Positions 1 through 12,500 of a stretch of DNA of 64,000 nucleotides are shown here, in pieces. Within the stretch, counting starts at the first letter, position 1; the number at the start of each line of letters is the position of its first letter. This stretch comes from Hypericum androsaemum (Eukaryota > Streptophyta > Magnoliopsida > Malpighiales > Hypericaceae): assembly GCA_963995505.1 (NCBI GenBank), contig OZ023186.1, positions 1,302,001 to 1,366,000 on the forward strand. The letters are read 5' to 3'. The position numbers and the translations under genes were made by a program. The notes below the pieces were generated by a model. That model had not been told where the DNA came from. It saw nothing but the letters and a program-made list of their open reading frames with translations, and ran no database searches.

Positions 1-990
1 TGCAAAAATCCTAGTAAGCTTTTTGGGACACATTTTTAGCTAGAAGGGAGACGGCTCTCTCGGGTAGGTAGTCCGGCCAAGAGCTGGATCGGAGAGGAAG
101 GTCCGAAGCAGCGCATGCGGTTAAGCCCCTCTATCCTTACCTCTTTTATTTAGCTTGTGACATTTATGGCCTTATCTATTTATTTTTACTTTTCATTTAC
201 CATGCTTAGTGAGGAGAGTCCTTAAGGGTCGGATACCCTAAGTGCATCCGACCGGATGTGTGATCGTGTTGGGCTGAACAACCTTAGAGTACGTATTGAT
301 GGTGAGCTTCACACATATAGGAGTTAGCGAGTAGATCATCTAGAGTAGCCTTAATGTCGCAGCATTATGGAGATCTTAATGAATCGAAAGCTAAATGAAC
401 TAAAAATGGAACCTTAATGTTGCAGCATTAGGGAGTCCTACCTAGTGGCGCTGCCCAAGGGTAAAACGAGTAGGGAGGTCACAGATCAACCAATTAGTAT
501 ATGGGTAGTTCTCGGCGAAAAACGGCAGACACCGTTTGTCTATCAAGTAGTCTATAGGGAAGCTTTGACGAGGGGGGATTAGAGATTTCGTTGCCTTCGC
601 TAGGTAGTAGCTCTCCGTGGTCGCAGCGTCGGGCACGATGAAACCTGACCGTGACGGGTTGGTAACGTGCTCTAGTACCGCCTTTGGCTCGTGAGTCGTT
701 AGCAAAAGCGAGTTGGATTAGGACCCTTGGACCGTCGCATTCTTAACAAAGCCAGCAAGATTACACAGTCGAGAGGGTGCACGGAAGGTGCCCGGCCCTA
801 CTTTCGTTTATCTAGCGTTACTATTTGTGCCCAGATTACTTGACTTACCCCTCATTTTAAAAACCAAAAATAGATCCATCCTAAATCTACGTTTTCTGGT
901 CAGATCTCGCGACCTTTAGGCCCGCTCCCTGTGATCTGACACTCTTACTTACTACTTTGATGCGAAGGGCGTCAAAACCCCTCTCATCAA
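1..990. mobile_element. Probable end of an LTR retrotransposon in intron 1 of copy A
   Basis: This stretch carries no convincing reading frame. Homology between the exon-1 regions of copies A and B runs leftward through intron 1 and stops sharply near position 990, just left of the shared ATGATCGATAAATT. The DNA to the left is therefore foreign to the gene. It is more GC-rich than the intron and ends in an LTR-like ...CATCA. The other end lies outside the window, so neither a second LTR nor a target duplication can be checked. The insertion is inferred from the homology break; LTR identity is a guess. Confidence 0.35.
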
Positions 991-998
991 TGATCGAT

Positions 999-1034
999 AA
1001 ATTATTGTTAGGAAATAAATTATTGTTAGGAAAT
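999..1034. repeat. 18-bp tandem duplication in intron 1 of copy A
   Basis: Two exact 18-bp units (AAATTATTGTTAGGAAAT) lie head to tail. Copy B has a single unit at the matching site near 16450, so the duplication arose in copy A after the copies separated. It abuts the end of the foreign DNA to its left. Confidence 0.8.
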
Positions 1035-1284
1035 AAAGAATAACTGATGCTCAGTGTCTTACTCTAACCAGGGATAGAATGAATAATTACTAACTTCAAT
1101 ATTTGAGATATGTAAAAAATGTCATGGTTATTCGGTTAGCGAAAATATTGGTTGAAGCTCTCTCATAAGTACTTATAATTTAATCTCTTTTACAAGTATT
1201 TAACATTAAATAAATTTTGAATACTAAAACTCAATATCTTTTAATTAAATTAAAATAATTCATTTATCAGATATAAAAATGTAC

Positions 1285-1488
1285 CTTAGGAATCGTCTTG
1301 CGGCGAGGAGCACTTTCAGGAAAGCTACAATTGGGATGGTAGAAGATATTTGAGCTGTTGCGACCACTTAAACGTGTCGGTATGCATCTCACTTTTGTGG
1401 GAATCACTTTTCCGTGGAAATTAGAAGATGGGGATCGGAGAATTCTCGCAGTTGAAAACCCAGTAAAAGATGTACACGAGAGCTCCAT
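1285..1488 (-). CDS. HST-like plastid prenyltransferase, copy A, exon 1 (transit peptide)
   Basis: This is a 68-codon first exon in an open frame that ends at a GT donor (AAG|GTACAT) in phase 0, matching exon 2 of copy B. The peptide begins MELSCTSFTGFSTARILRSP, is rich in Ser, Thr and Arg and poor in acidic residues, as expected of a chloroplast transit peptide. A second Met two codons upstream (MTMEL) is an alternative start. It is the only intact exon 1 of the three seen: B and D each have a one-base deletion here. The remaining exons would lie left of the window or were lost. Identity rests on alignment with exon 1 of copies B and D, whose later exons carry the catalytic motifs. Transit peptides diverge fast, so the exon alone does not prove function. 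Confidence 0.75.
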
Positions 1489-1520
1489 GGTCACTGATTC
1501 CTGAAGGGCAAATGGATGGC

Positions 1521-1527
1521 TTAAATA
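1521..1527 (-). promoter_or_regulatory. TATA-like box of copy A
   Basis: TATTTAA on the minus strand lies about 33 bases upstream of the first ATG. The same box in the same context (GCTATTTAAG) is present upstream of exon 1 in copies B and D. Promoter role is inferred. The short distance implies a very short leader or use of a downstream start. Confidence 0.5.
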
Positions 1528-1534
1528 GCATAAA

Positions 1535-2560
1535 GAATGATCAAAATATCAAACCAAAAATAGCATCGAGATGCGGGAGTGATCTGCATCCATCAATTAT
1601 GGGGATAATTTATTAAATGTTATCCTTGAATCAGCACCATTGCACGTCTTGAATTTATGAGACAGGCTTATTGCAAATACTAAATAATTAGATAATTCCA
1701 AGATGAAATATTGATACTCTATTGGTGAGAGACTGGGGAGTTTACATGCAACTAAATAATGAGCTATATTACTATTCGGTATTAATTTACATCAAAATTT
1801 CTAAAATGGATAAAAAAAGGAAAAAAATATATAGCGGTAGTCCTAGATCGTATCCGGTATTTAAATATTTTGGTCGCATTTAAATATTGAGTTCTGTAAC
1901 CAAAAGAAAAAAAAATAAGAATTATAAATAATATAAAAAGTTTTCTTAAATTAATGCACGACTTAACTCGTTGCATGTGCTTGATTCGAGGGGACATTAG
2001 AAGGGGACAATTGGTAGTTCCCAAATTTAGAGACTAAAAAGGAGATTGAGACAATCAACTATTTTATTGCAATTGGACACCAACAATTTAAATTTATCTG
2101 AATAAATTATATTAATGTGTGTTAAATTTAATCGAACAAAATCGCAAAACTAAACTCACCCCGTGCCTCGGCTGCAAGGAATAATTTATTGTTTCTTGTT
2201 TGTATCGAGTGTACAGTACAATTACAAACCAGCTAGCTAGTGTACTTTAGTTGTGATTTTCTCCGCTTTCTACTTTGGATGTTTGGGTGTCGTAACTTTT
2301 CGTTCGTCCTTCGTTTTCATCTATACAACTCTGTTATTTTTGGATTGATTTTTGTCTTCTACTTAGTATCTTTGTACTTTATCTATATATTTTTTTTCTA
2401 TATTATAATCCATTTATATAATATAAATTATGTGCCATTCTTTTCAAAATAAAACAAAATTAAAAAATGTTTCTTATAAAATATTAAATTTATTGCAAAA
2501 AATTTTGATTTAAATTTTAAAAATATTATTAGCTGAATCATTCTTTATAAAAATATTTAT
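1535..2560. other. Upstream region of copy A; no gene seen
   Basis: AT-rich DNA. From 1600 to about 1930 it aligns with the upstream region of copy B, which is split there by the MULE (17040-17130 and 24705-24910), so the promoter was duplicated with the gene. Near 1990-2060 there is a match to the left end of the MULE-like element at 25828, suggesting a remnant of the same family. No coding frame is supported. Confidence 0.5.
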
Positions 2561-2564
2561 GGTG

Positions 2565-3345
2565 AACTGGATTGCAGGAACTGGATTCGTGGAGACATTG
2601 TAGCAACTGGTCAGAATATCGAGGGCCCTCCCTGGGTTTACTACCGCGTGCTAGTGGATATGGAAATGGCGAAATGTTGTAGTCTTCCAAAACGGGCCTC
2701 TCTCAGGTTCTCCCCCTTCTCTTATATCATCGCATGCATAGGAGTTTGCTCGAGTTATGTCTAACCGGAATACTCCACTCTTTCTGAGGTACTGGTATCG
2801 TGGACACGCCCACCGTCCGGATATGTCAAGATGAATACTTACAAGGCATCAGCTGGCAATCCAGGGACTTCAGGTGCTCGAGGGTTATTCGAGATGGAGT
2901 AAGCCGCTGGCTATGGGGCTTTGCCAAGGGTATTGGTTGTTGCAGTTCCCTTGTTGCTGAGCTATGAGCTCTTGTTTTGAAAATTGAGCAGGCATAGGAG
3001 AGTGGTGGAGGTCGATTCTTCCCTATCTCTTCTCTGTGTTGTCGTGATATTGGACAGGAGCATCTACATGCCAATTTGATCCGGAGAGCACGTGAGTTAC
3101 TTGGCCGAGACTGGACGGTACAGATAAAGTACACTTTTAGGGAAGAGAATCGAGTGGCAGATTTTCTTTTTAAACATTCATTGACTGTTGAGTATGATTA
3201 TATTTTCTCTTATGTGTTTCTTGGCTTTTGTATTGATGTCTATCTAGATGATATGAATGGAATTAGTTTACCCTGATATACTCGAACTAATATTTCAGCA
3301 TGCAATTAATAAAGATTAGTGGATATCTACCTTCGATTTATTAAA
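2565..3345 (+). pseudogene. LINE 3' fragment with RNase H-like domain
   Basis: Broken plus-strand frames resemble the C-terminal RNase H-like domain of plant L1-type LINEs: a GNPG-type glycine turn near 2850, then a WGFAKG block, then RARELLGRDW...FREENRVADFL near 3080-3170. The frame stops at 3274. A ...TTTATTAAAAAAA tail follows near 3340. Two or more stops fall within the domain. The same family occurs at 8615-9394. It lies upstream of copy A, outside the prenyltransferase exons. It is an inactive 5'-truncated copy. Confidence 0.7.
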
Positions 3346-3349
3346 AAAA

Positions 3350-4980
3350 TACTTCTGGTGAAAGTGGAATAGGGGATTTGGTCTTGTAATGATTTGATTG
3401 CATTAAGGACACGTGTCCTGAGTCGGCTTCTTGTCTCCACCTCACATCCATGTTCCCCTCCTCGACGCGCCACGGCACCCAACTCTTTGTCATTCCTTCC
3501 TTCTTTGTCTAGTACCAGCTACGTCTCTTTCTTATTTTCTCTCTCTCCATTTCTTTCAATATATATTTTATAAAATTGCCCATTTACAAATGTTTTCATT
3601 CAATCACCGAATAAATAGATAGATCAATCGGTGGTATCCCTAAAAAAAAAAATCGGTGGAAACATTATTTTATTTTAATAAAAAAATTGGGTTCGCATCA
3701 TTATGTACAAATCCAAAAAAAAGTATTGATCAATCAAGATCTAGCTATTTGCCTAATATTTGTGTCTATTTAGAAATAAATATATTGTTTCGTTTGTTTA
3801 AAATTGGAGAGAGTAGTTTTAGAAATTGTGTCCGTAAGCCAGACGACAATTTTTACCATTTTTATCAAAAAGAGTTGTCGGCTCTTGACCCCCTTGACAT
3901 ATGCATGTAGGTTTGTTTTATTAGAGCAAACACACGAGTAGATGCCAACTTAGCGGATAATGGACGATAAAGTTGCTAACAGAGTTCGGTCAATAGATTT
4001 ACAATTAATTTTTTTTAATAATCTAGGCCAAACAACGCTCTAACTTTTATTCTACAAATTAAAAAATTACTGTACACGAAATAATTCTGTATCCTTCCAA
4101 ATTCCAATCATCTAAATATATAAATAAGTAAAAAAAAACACTTGTATGTCAATATAGTCAAAATAAAGTGTCCGAAGAGAATATCAATAACACAATTATA
4201 ATCAGTATAGTTATGTAGACGTTGTACATTGCAATCCCGTACTGGGAATTTTCGTGCACTGTATATAATGTTTGGTACATCTAATCAAATTGCATAATAA
4301 AATTCCACCAAACAAATTGCATAATAAAATATTTTCCTTTTTGTCTGACAGTATGTACGTTATACGAAAGATAATAAGAAACCTCTTAAATTTGTACTAA
4401 TGACTAATTAGCTCGATCCTTATATAGTTTAATCTATAAGTTTAAACCTCCTCTGGAGACTGTCTAAAATCTAAAAGAATAAATTAGCCCACACTTGTTA
4501 AGAGTCGTTAAGGGCAAAAAAAAATTGTTAAAGAAAATCAGAAAATAATTGCAGTACGTTTAGGGTTTTTATTTTATTAAAATAAATTTCAAAATAATGA
4601 AAATGAAACCCATTTCAAATCATCGCACATTCTCGGTAATTATCCTTGATTTCGAACTGCCAGCATTGATTTAGCTTCTAATCCGGGGAAATGACATTTC
4701 CATGAGGATAGTAATTACGGAACAAAATATATATTTCTAAACGACAAAGATTAATTACTGTTCACAAAAAACAAACAATTTGCTGGACCTTAAAACATTA
4801 TATATTGATTTTTGGGATAAAGATACTTTAGTATCATGTATTATAAGATATAAACATTCTGTACTCTTTATTATCAAAATACTCACAAAACTATACTTAT
4901 TTAAATAAATCCAACTTTTTATTTACGAGAGCTGATATGGCAACAATTACTTGATGATGTGGATAATAAATAATTCAAAA
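3350..4980. other. Intergenic DNA; no gene seen
   Basis: AT-rich sequence between the LINE fragment and the GC-rich island at 4985. Short frames here are ordinary background. A direct repeat of about 18 bp (CAAATTGCATAATAAAAT) occurs twice near 4286-4327. Nothing else could be assigned. Confidence 0.5.
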
Positions 4981-4984
4981 TAAT

Positions 4985-5245
4985 AATAAAATAATGTTAA
5001 TTTTTTTTCCTTCCCGATTGAACGAGAAGCTAAGCTTCTCCATCCCCAATCGAACGCCTCCTCGGACCCTCCCGTCTCCGGTAAGTCCTCTGATCCAGAC
5101 CGCTCCTCCCGTGACAGGGACAAGGATAGGGAGCAGGAGAGGATGTAACGGGACCGTGAGTCGGAGAGGAGGAGGGAGCGAAACCGGGAAAGGGAAAGGG
5201 AGCGCGAGGCGGAGGAGAGGCGACGCTGCCTGGTGGTGAATTTCG
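4985..5245 (+). pseudogene. GC-rich island encoding an Arg/Glu/Asp-rich gene fragment
   Basis: A 260-bp GC-rich island stands out from AT-rich surroundings. The plus strand reads as Arg-Asp/Arg-Glu dipeptide repeats (SSRDRDKDREQER, later RDRESERRRERNRERER) of the kind found in splicing factors such as U1-70K or U2AF-related proteins. A stop lies in the middle and no frame stays open across the island. A GT at the CCGGTAAG near 5080 resembles a donor site. It looks like a gene fragment carried here by a transposon or left from a dead gene. The family is not identifiable from such low-complexity sequence. Confidence 0.3.
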
Positions 5246-5596
5246 TCGCCGGTGAACTAAGACCCAAATTTTCGAGAAAACAAATAACTCCATGGTTGTA
5301 CCTAGACACTTTAAATATTAAATTATTACCAAACTCGGAGATGAAGTCTCTCAGCAAGCCCGCGAATGTTTCTCAAATGTAGAAGAAAAAAAATTAATGT
5401 TCCCTACATCAACTCATTACCAAAAGTAATGTGAAATTAATGACATTGATCAGAAATTGGTGTTTTTACCTTAACTCCCTTAATACATGAAATATATCGG
5501 AGATTAATATTTTTTTTCAAAAATTTGACAAAATTATTGAGACTTAATTTTAAATGTTTACGTTTTCGAGATTCGAAATCGAAAGATCGACATACC

Positions 5597-5740
5597 ACCG
5601 GCCCATAACAACCTGGTCTATGGACGTCTATAACCCGTCCAGGAAGGCCCAAGGATTTGTTCCGCTTTCTGTTTGGAAATGGGCCCCAAATAGGCCCATC
5701 ATCCGTGACACCTGCGAACCAAGTTTAGCTTTGGCCCACC
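5597..5740. promoter_or_regulatory. Cluster of GGCCCA motifs downstream of copy B
   Basis: Five GGCCCA/TGGGCC-type hexamers occur within about 140 bases (near 5598, 5646, 5682, 5693 and 5733). This hexamer is the plant site II element bound by TCP factors in promoters of housekeeping genes. The cluster lies 190-335 bases beyond the stop codon of copy B; the matching region of copy D near 43930-44000 has lost most of the motifs. No gene was found that it could serve, so its role is unknown. Confidence 0.3.
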
Positions 5741-7280
5741 TCGAACTTATAAGGACATATTTTCCACAATTGTTTACAAATGCAGTATAATAAATTCCGT
5801 TAATTACGATAAGTGGTGCTTTAATCTAGCGATAAAAAGAGTAAGAAATGAAAAATCCCCGCAATAAGATATAAAGAATATTATTCGTTATTCAACAAAC
5901 AAAAAATATAGCAAAATATGGCTTCATCTCTCTAGATAAAAGGAAAAAGAACGAACTCGATAGCCAGGAGCTTCAAAATAGATTGATACATCGATTTGCT
6001 TGCTTCTTGCAAGGTAACAATTAATATTTCACTAATTAAATGACCACATTGTAAAATCGAACATTAATTTAAGTTTCAGGAATTTTTTTCATAAATTTGG
6101 TTAAAATTAAGGTACTTTCTGTTATCTACTTCGATTCATCATTTTTCTTTGATAATAATTTTTATTTGACGTATTAATTTGTATGTTCAAAGGGGGTACA
6201 CCTTGGTATAATTTGCCTTTTCCAACTTCCAAGCCTAAGAGAGCACCAAAATAGTGGGTATGAATAATCCAATTTGGACACTTAAAAACATGTAATGCAA
6301 TTTAAAGAAACAAACGAGAGAGGAATCCATTGTGCTTTCTGGGTTCCGGTCTGAGAGGTTGGACCAAATAGTATCATGATGTAAAATAAACTTGAAATAG
6401 TTACGCCAAGTAAAATTCGCACCTGAAAGATTACGAACAACGCTAGAATAATATGTGCAGGTATCATGATATTCTGTCTGAAAACCTGTTCGAGATATGC
6501 ATACAATTATGGAATTTAGATTTTTCTACCAACTCAAATATATGTAAATTTACTAATATGGTAATTAATTGCATACGGAGAAAAATAAATTTACCTGAGG
6601 TAGGAGCAGAGCCGTTAAGATAGAACCAATGTAAGTGAACACTATGGACCCCAAACTAAAAATTGCAACATTTCTGGGACCGTAAATTGATGCTAAAGTT
6701 GGTACGTTAAATCTGTTGCAATTAACCATTTCAAATTGAAATTAATCCTAGATATAAGATTAAAGAGGCCTGAAATCAAGGAAAGTAAAATTTGGAACTA
6801 ATTATAACCCAAGTGAATAACGATAAATTTTACTGCGGTTACAACATACCAAATGACAACATAATAGAAGAGCACGAAAAACTTACTTCTTGTCACCTTC
6901 CAGATCTTCGATATCTTTAAGCGCACCAGAAATAAATACAAACGATGATGTGAATATTGTCAAAGCTATTATTGGTGTACTGCATGCCACAATTAATAAA
7001 AGTGTGAAATAATACATTAGCAAACCAATTGTCCTTTAAAATTATCTGTATAATTATATACCGAATATACTTCGTATTGAATAAATTATAAGAAGAAGAA
7101 TCGGATACTAAAAAACCTCAATTCAAATGGAAGTCCAAGAATGGTTCTTGCTGCACTGGAGAACCCTAGAGTTGATGTAACCCACATCTGGAAGCGAGCA
7201 ATTAGTCAAGCAAAATAATTATAGACTAATAGTGGTATAACACAATGTATAGATTCTGACAGCTTCAATTAGATGGATCC

Positions 7281-7369
7281 AATTAGGTGCAGTTCCGTGG
7301 TACTTTTGATGTAATTATTTTGGCAGATTCCTTTGATAGAAATATACAATTTACTTATTAAAAAAAAGA
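7281..7369 (+). mobile_element. 89-bp retroposed insert in intron 5 side of copy B
   Basis: An insert ending in TTACTTATTAAAAAAAA is flanked by 10-bp direct repeats AGATGGATCC (7271-7280 and 7370-7379). Copy D has the uninterrupted site near 54870. An A-tail with a target duplication is the mark of LINE-driven retroposition. The body is too short to identify; its last 15 bases resemble the tail of the insert at 59987-60255. Confidence 0.65.
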
Positions 7370-8614
7370 AGATGGATCCAAGATTTTTTCCCAAAACTAC
7401 TTGATCCAGATACTTACCCGACCGACACGAGATTTAGGAGAAATTGATTTCAAAAGAGTTCTGAGGCAAGAGAGAAATTGGTTATTGATGATTACTCACT
7501 GCTACATAACCCATTAAATGAACGACCCTAGGAGTAAAATTACGGGAAAATTCAGTTTATTATAATATGGCTTTGAATTTTTTTGAACCTTAGATGATGT
7601 GGTTAAATTAAATTTTGTCTTATATTTTCTTAAATGGAAAGAATACGTACCAAAGCACAAGTAAGAGGTGCACCAATGGTAGATCTCTTGGTGGAAAATG
7701 GAGGAACAGAATATAACGATACAAGGAAGGTGAAGCTGAAAACATATGCGAGGAATGCACCCGATTTTAGAATTACCGAAACTGCGATGGCAATTGCTAC
7801 TGAACATGTAACTGCTATCCATACAGATAGAAGTGACATTTTTCCCGATGCTAACGGATAATGAGGTTTGTTTATCCTACAAAAATAACAAATAAGAAGG
7901 TAATTATGTCTATACATAACTATAATTTCAGTATAATTGTGCCTATACAAAGCATGACGGATATCGATACTCACTTATCAATTTCAATATCGAAGATTTG
8001 GTTGATGCCACTTCCAATCGTAGGTACACAAAATACAGCAACAAGAACAATCATTGCCCTTCGAAATAGAATCGACTTGGGCAACGTTGCTAGATGAGCA
8101 TTCTCCATCCAAGTTCTCAACATTATACCACTGCATCAATCAGATCAAGTGCAAATGTTTTTTAACCAAGTATGTTTTATATTGGTTTTAAAAAAATTAT
8201 GCAATATATTGATTAGTTATTAGTTTAAACAAGGCCAACTACGAAAATGAATAGCTCAATTACCTGAATACTGCAGTTTTTGCGATTAGGATTTCAGGTC
8301 TAATTAATAGCAATAGTGCATCACAAAATTTCAATATTTTGGTGAGGTTTGAATCTGATGTCCCTCCGGTTTGATCCGGGGTTACCTGAAGAAATAGAAG
8401 CCATTATATCAATCTTTTTACCTTTCAAAAACAATAGAAACCAATATATTATCATGGTGTAAAATTTATATTAAAAAAAAAGTTATCCTCGCATCATCAA
8501 ACATTGTTATATTCAACCAAAAATTTTGCGATAATTATTTAACTCACTTTTTAAGCATATTATTAACCGGTCTAATAACTCTATCTATGCTTTCAATATT
8601 ATGGTATTCTCCAT

Positions 8615-9394
8615 ATCACTTCACAAGCACGTGAGTTTGCTCGTGTTCTTGCGGACAGAATTACTCCATTACCACCCCGGCGAGAGGCCCTAGTTTTCTG
8701 GTAGTGACTCGCGGAGGGCTTCTTCAAGCTCAGTACCGGTGGAGCTTCGATGGCAACCCGGGACCTGTTGGTGCTGGGGGCATCGTCTATGACTCATGCA
8801 ATTTTTGGGTGTGCGGTTTCACCAAGGCCATTGGGAGCTGTACCTCCTTGGCTGTGGAGCTCTGGGCCTTGGTCTTCGGGTAGAATATACCTGGGAGACA
8901 GGAGTTCCAGAAGGTCCAGGTGAAGGTGGACTCGTTTATGGCCATTCTCTGCGTGGGTGGAGAGGTCGATCATGCTCACCCTTTGGCGACACTGATCTCG
9001 AGGGTGCGAGAGCTTCTGGCGAGAGACTGGAATATTGACATACAACATAGTTGGCGGGAGGGCAACCGAGTGCCTCACGCTCTCTCCATGCATGATTTGG
9101 AGATTTCCTATGAATATTTTATTTTTGACATACTCTTAGACTCCTGCATTGAGGTGTACCTAGATAACTTGAGGGGAGTTAATCTTCCTCAATGAACTCG
9201 TGTGGCCAATCATAATTTATGGGAATCGAACCTTGCGATATCAACGTTAAGGCGGGTCATTCTGACCTTGTCGAGGTACTCTTTCCCTCTTGTGAGTTTT
9301 CCCCATGGGGTTTTTACCACGATAGGGTTTTACTAAAGCCGGTGGGTGCAACCTCGAAAGAGCGGGTCCCTTTTTTGTGTTTGATAGCCGTCAT
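8615..9394 (+). pseudogene. LINE 3' fragment with RNase H-like domain inside intron 1 of copy B
   Basis: Plus-strand frames encode the RNase H-like C terminus of an L1-type LINE: FDGNPGPVGAGGIVYD near 8740, a CTSLAVELWALV block near 8840, then RVRELLARDWNI...WREGNRVPHAL to a stop at 9193. The frame is interrupted once near 8881 (TAG). It is the same family as 2565-3345. The prenyltransferase intron homology with copy D ends just to its left, near 8610. It is inactive and 5'-truncated. Confidence 0.75.
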
Positions 9395-9561
9395 GATAGT
9401 GTTGAAGTGTAAATATTCAGTTTCCATAGACATTGGCCCTTAGCTGGAGGCCATGGACGATGGCCTTTGGTTTGAGGCTTTGGCCCTTAGCTGGAGGTGA
9501 TTGACATTGGCCTTTAGCTTGAGGCGAGGTTATGAACATTGGCCCTTAGATTGAGGCGAGG

Positions 9562-12500
9562 TGTAATACCCTACTCCATTAATCATATTTGTTTGACTTA
9601 AGTAAAGTATACTTAGTCATAATGACATATTGGATTAGTATTTGGAATAATATTACTATATAAATAGAGTGCCAAAGATAGATGGAAGAGAAGGATTATT
9701 ATATCGAACTACCTCGGATGGTTCCGAGGATGATGTGAGAAGCTAATCACAAGTTATTCATCTGGGATCCCAAATGAAATTACTAAAAATGGTGTGGAAT
9801 GGTAAGAAATGGATTTATAAGCTTTGGAAGACATGGATTTGTCATGCTAGTAATTTTGATCAAGCCTAGCAAGTGGTTAAACAACTCACTCGAATTGTCA
9901 ATTCTTAAAGTACTTCGGTTGGACTTTTCGGTCTTTAATTCAAAAAAAATTCATGTTTTGACACCTTTATGAAGTGTGTATAGATATGAGTTATCCTTCT
10001 AAGGATTCTAGATCAAGCTCAACAAAGCTTACTCAAGTTTTATAATTTTACTTGGATAATTTCGGACAGAATGATCTTTGTTCAGTTAATTGAGCACATC
10101 TTTCTCAATTTTGCTCCAAATACTACAAATAAATATGATCCAAAAATTAGATACACGGGGCTACAATTTATCTGTTTACAAGTTTTGACAAAAAGTAAGG
10201 TAAGACAGTAGAAATGGAGCTGCAATTAGACACTTTCTGATTAGACGACATTTTTCAAGTAACCAATCCTACTTCGCCACTTGTAAACTCATTAGAATGA
10301 GTTGAAAAGGTGAGACATGATGGAGAAATTACCTACTCTCTTTTATAAACCAAAACCAAAAAGAAGGAGGCTAGATATTTTCGAACTTATCCAGAAAAAA
10401 ACTAAAGGAGAAAAGAAAGAGGGGAGAGAGCAAGAAGAAAGAGAAAGAAGTAGGAGAATAAAGAATAGCTTGGTAAGTTATCTTCCACTCCGATTTGGAC
10501 TTTTATATATTCATAAAAGTTGTAGAGAACTTAAGGATCTTTCTAACGGTATATCATATGTTCTATTTGGATCAAGGAATCAACAGAAAATCAGTTTTGA
10601 ACTACAAATAAATTACTGTAGTATTCAATTGAGCGAGTGGCCGAAAAAGTACTTGGTAAGCCTACTTAGACTCCGAATTGGACTTTGGTTTCTTCTTACA
10701 AGTTGTAGAAGACTTAATAATATTTCTAATGGTATATTATACACCCTATTTGGTTGAAAGAATCATCCTAAAAGCTCTGTTGAAAATGGGACTGACTGGC
10801 TGAGTTTGGAATTGAGGTGGTTGAAGAAGATGTGATCGGTAAGCGTATTTCGGCTTGGAAATGGAATTTTCATAAAACATAAAAGTTGTAGACTACTTAA
10901 ATACCTTTAAATCTATATTATTATCCAATATTGACAAAGAAATCAGTCTGAAATCGTGGTTGCAAAATGGACTGACTGCTGAGTTTCAGAAATAAGGTGA
11001 CGAATTGGTAAGTGGTTCTTTGGACTTCTAATTTTATTTATGGACCTGGTATGATCATGAAAGAAGTGGAGTGGTATAATGATGATAATATAGACTTATT
11101 TTTGTACGATATTGAGCCATATGGGCTGCTTTCCATTGTTAGAAGTGATTGCATATATCTTGTGCTCGGTATGAATTCGGTTGGGCAAAATAGATCCGTT
11201 GGTGAACTTTTGGTCATGAACGAATGTTGTATGTATTATTTATATGTGAATAACTGAATAATGAACTATGGATTAAAAGGAATTGAGCTACTTTGATGAC
11301 TTCGAGCTATTTCAGAAGTTAGTTTTCGATTGTGCCGTAGTTGGCTATTTTCAAGCATAGGAAGTAACTTACCTTGAGAGAGAGGAACTGGCCTCATTTT
11401 GTAATAGGAATTGCTATACAGAGTATATGAGGCTTCCTTAAGGTTTTTTGTGAAAGAAACGGTCTTGGAAAGATGGTTGGACGAAGGTCCAAAGTGAAAG
11501 GAGGATTGCATCGAGGAATGAATATTCATCGATTGGTCTTCAATAAGGTAAGCATATAGATTATGACAAATTTGGTTTGTTTAGTACATGTGCATGTTTC
11601 AAACTTAAGTATGTACGTCTCATGCATATGAGTTTTGGTTATGAAGTCGTCATGTTCATATGTGTTATGTTTGGTCATACTTTGATTGGTTTGTGAATGT
11701 GGCATATGTGTATGTCCAACTAGAGAACATGTGTTTTCTAGCTTGGGGCTGCTTGATATGTATTTAGATATGTGGTCAATATATTTTGGTTTACGTAAAT
11801 TTTAGAATGTTTGGTACGTTGTTTGCATGATGGTGGATGATGAGGTCTACCCGTGACCAACCGGGGATGTTGGCATATGTGCACATATACTGAGGATACA
11901 TTAGATATGTATACGATATGATATTTGGCTGGCGGAGTTGGTTTCTGATGGCGCCTTTAAGATATGGTATTCTCATGTCGTTGTGGGAGTGACAATATCT
12001 AGAAATATCTGAAGTTCATCCGATTTGTGTTATATGTTTGTGAAGGTCTATCTGAAATTTTGGTTATGTTTGATATATACTTACTTTGATGACCTTATTT
12101 GTGAGATGGTCTTTTGTTGTCTTAGCTTTGTGTTAGTATTGGTTGGGTTTGATGCGGGACATAGTTAAGTTCTGTCTCTCCTACATGTATCTGAAATAAC
12201 TGATATGTTATGTTCTATCTGCTTACAGAGTGTTTTCCCAAACACTCACCCCCCTCTCACCAGTTTTGCAGGAACTCGTACATGAGTTGTATTAGTCCGG
12301 AGATCTGTTTTGATCGTGCCTAGTCCACTTTGTTCTTCGGGACTGGTCTTAAGGTCTCTGGTTTGTATTTTCCTCTTCGATCTAGAAGCTCCGTAGTTAC
12401 ACAGTTCATTTTGGAATTGGGATAAATATAAAGAATAATTCATTAAGATTTTGACATGTATAATTTTGTAAAAATTAAGATATGTTTGAGGCTGGCTAGA

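Noticed and set aside
5437..5790. Overlapping 71- and 78-codon frames next to the GGCCCA cluster
   Set aside because: They overlap on opposite strands, lack similarity to anything recognised and are broken in the matching region of copy D.
7470..7505. An extra small exon (VVHLMGY-like) between exons 4 and 5 of the HST-like genes
   Set aside because: Although alignable among B, D and E, exon 4 joins exon 5 directly in phase 0 and the product then aligns without gap to the HST family; copy E lacks an acceptor there.
7634..7861. Plus-strand frame conserved at 7634, 55113 and 61437
   Set aside because: It is the antisense of HST exon 4 in copies B, D and E. Its similarity follows from the sense exon; the encoded peptide has no family resemblance and sits astride a splice donor.
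10317..10757. 146-codon frame inside the solo LTR
   Set aside because: It spans the degenerate tandem repeat, is Lys/Glu-rich by composition at its start and has no counterpart elsewhere.
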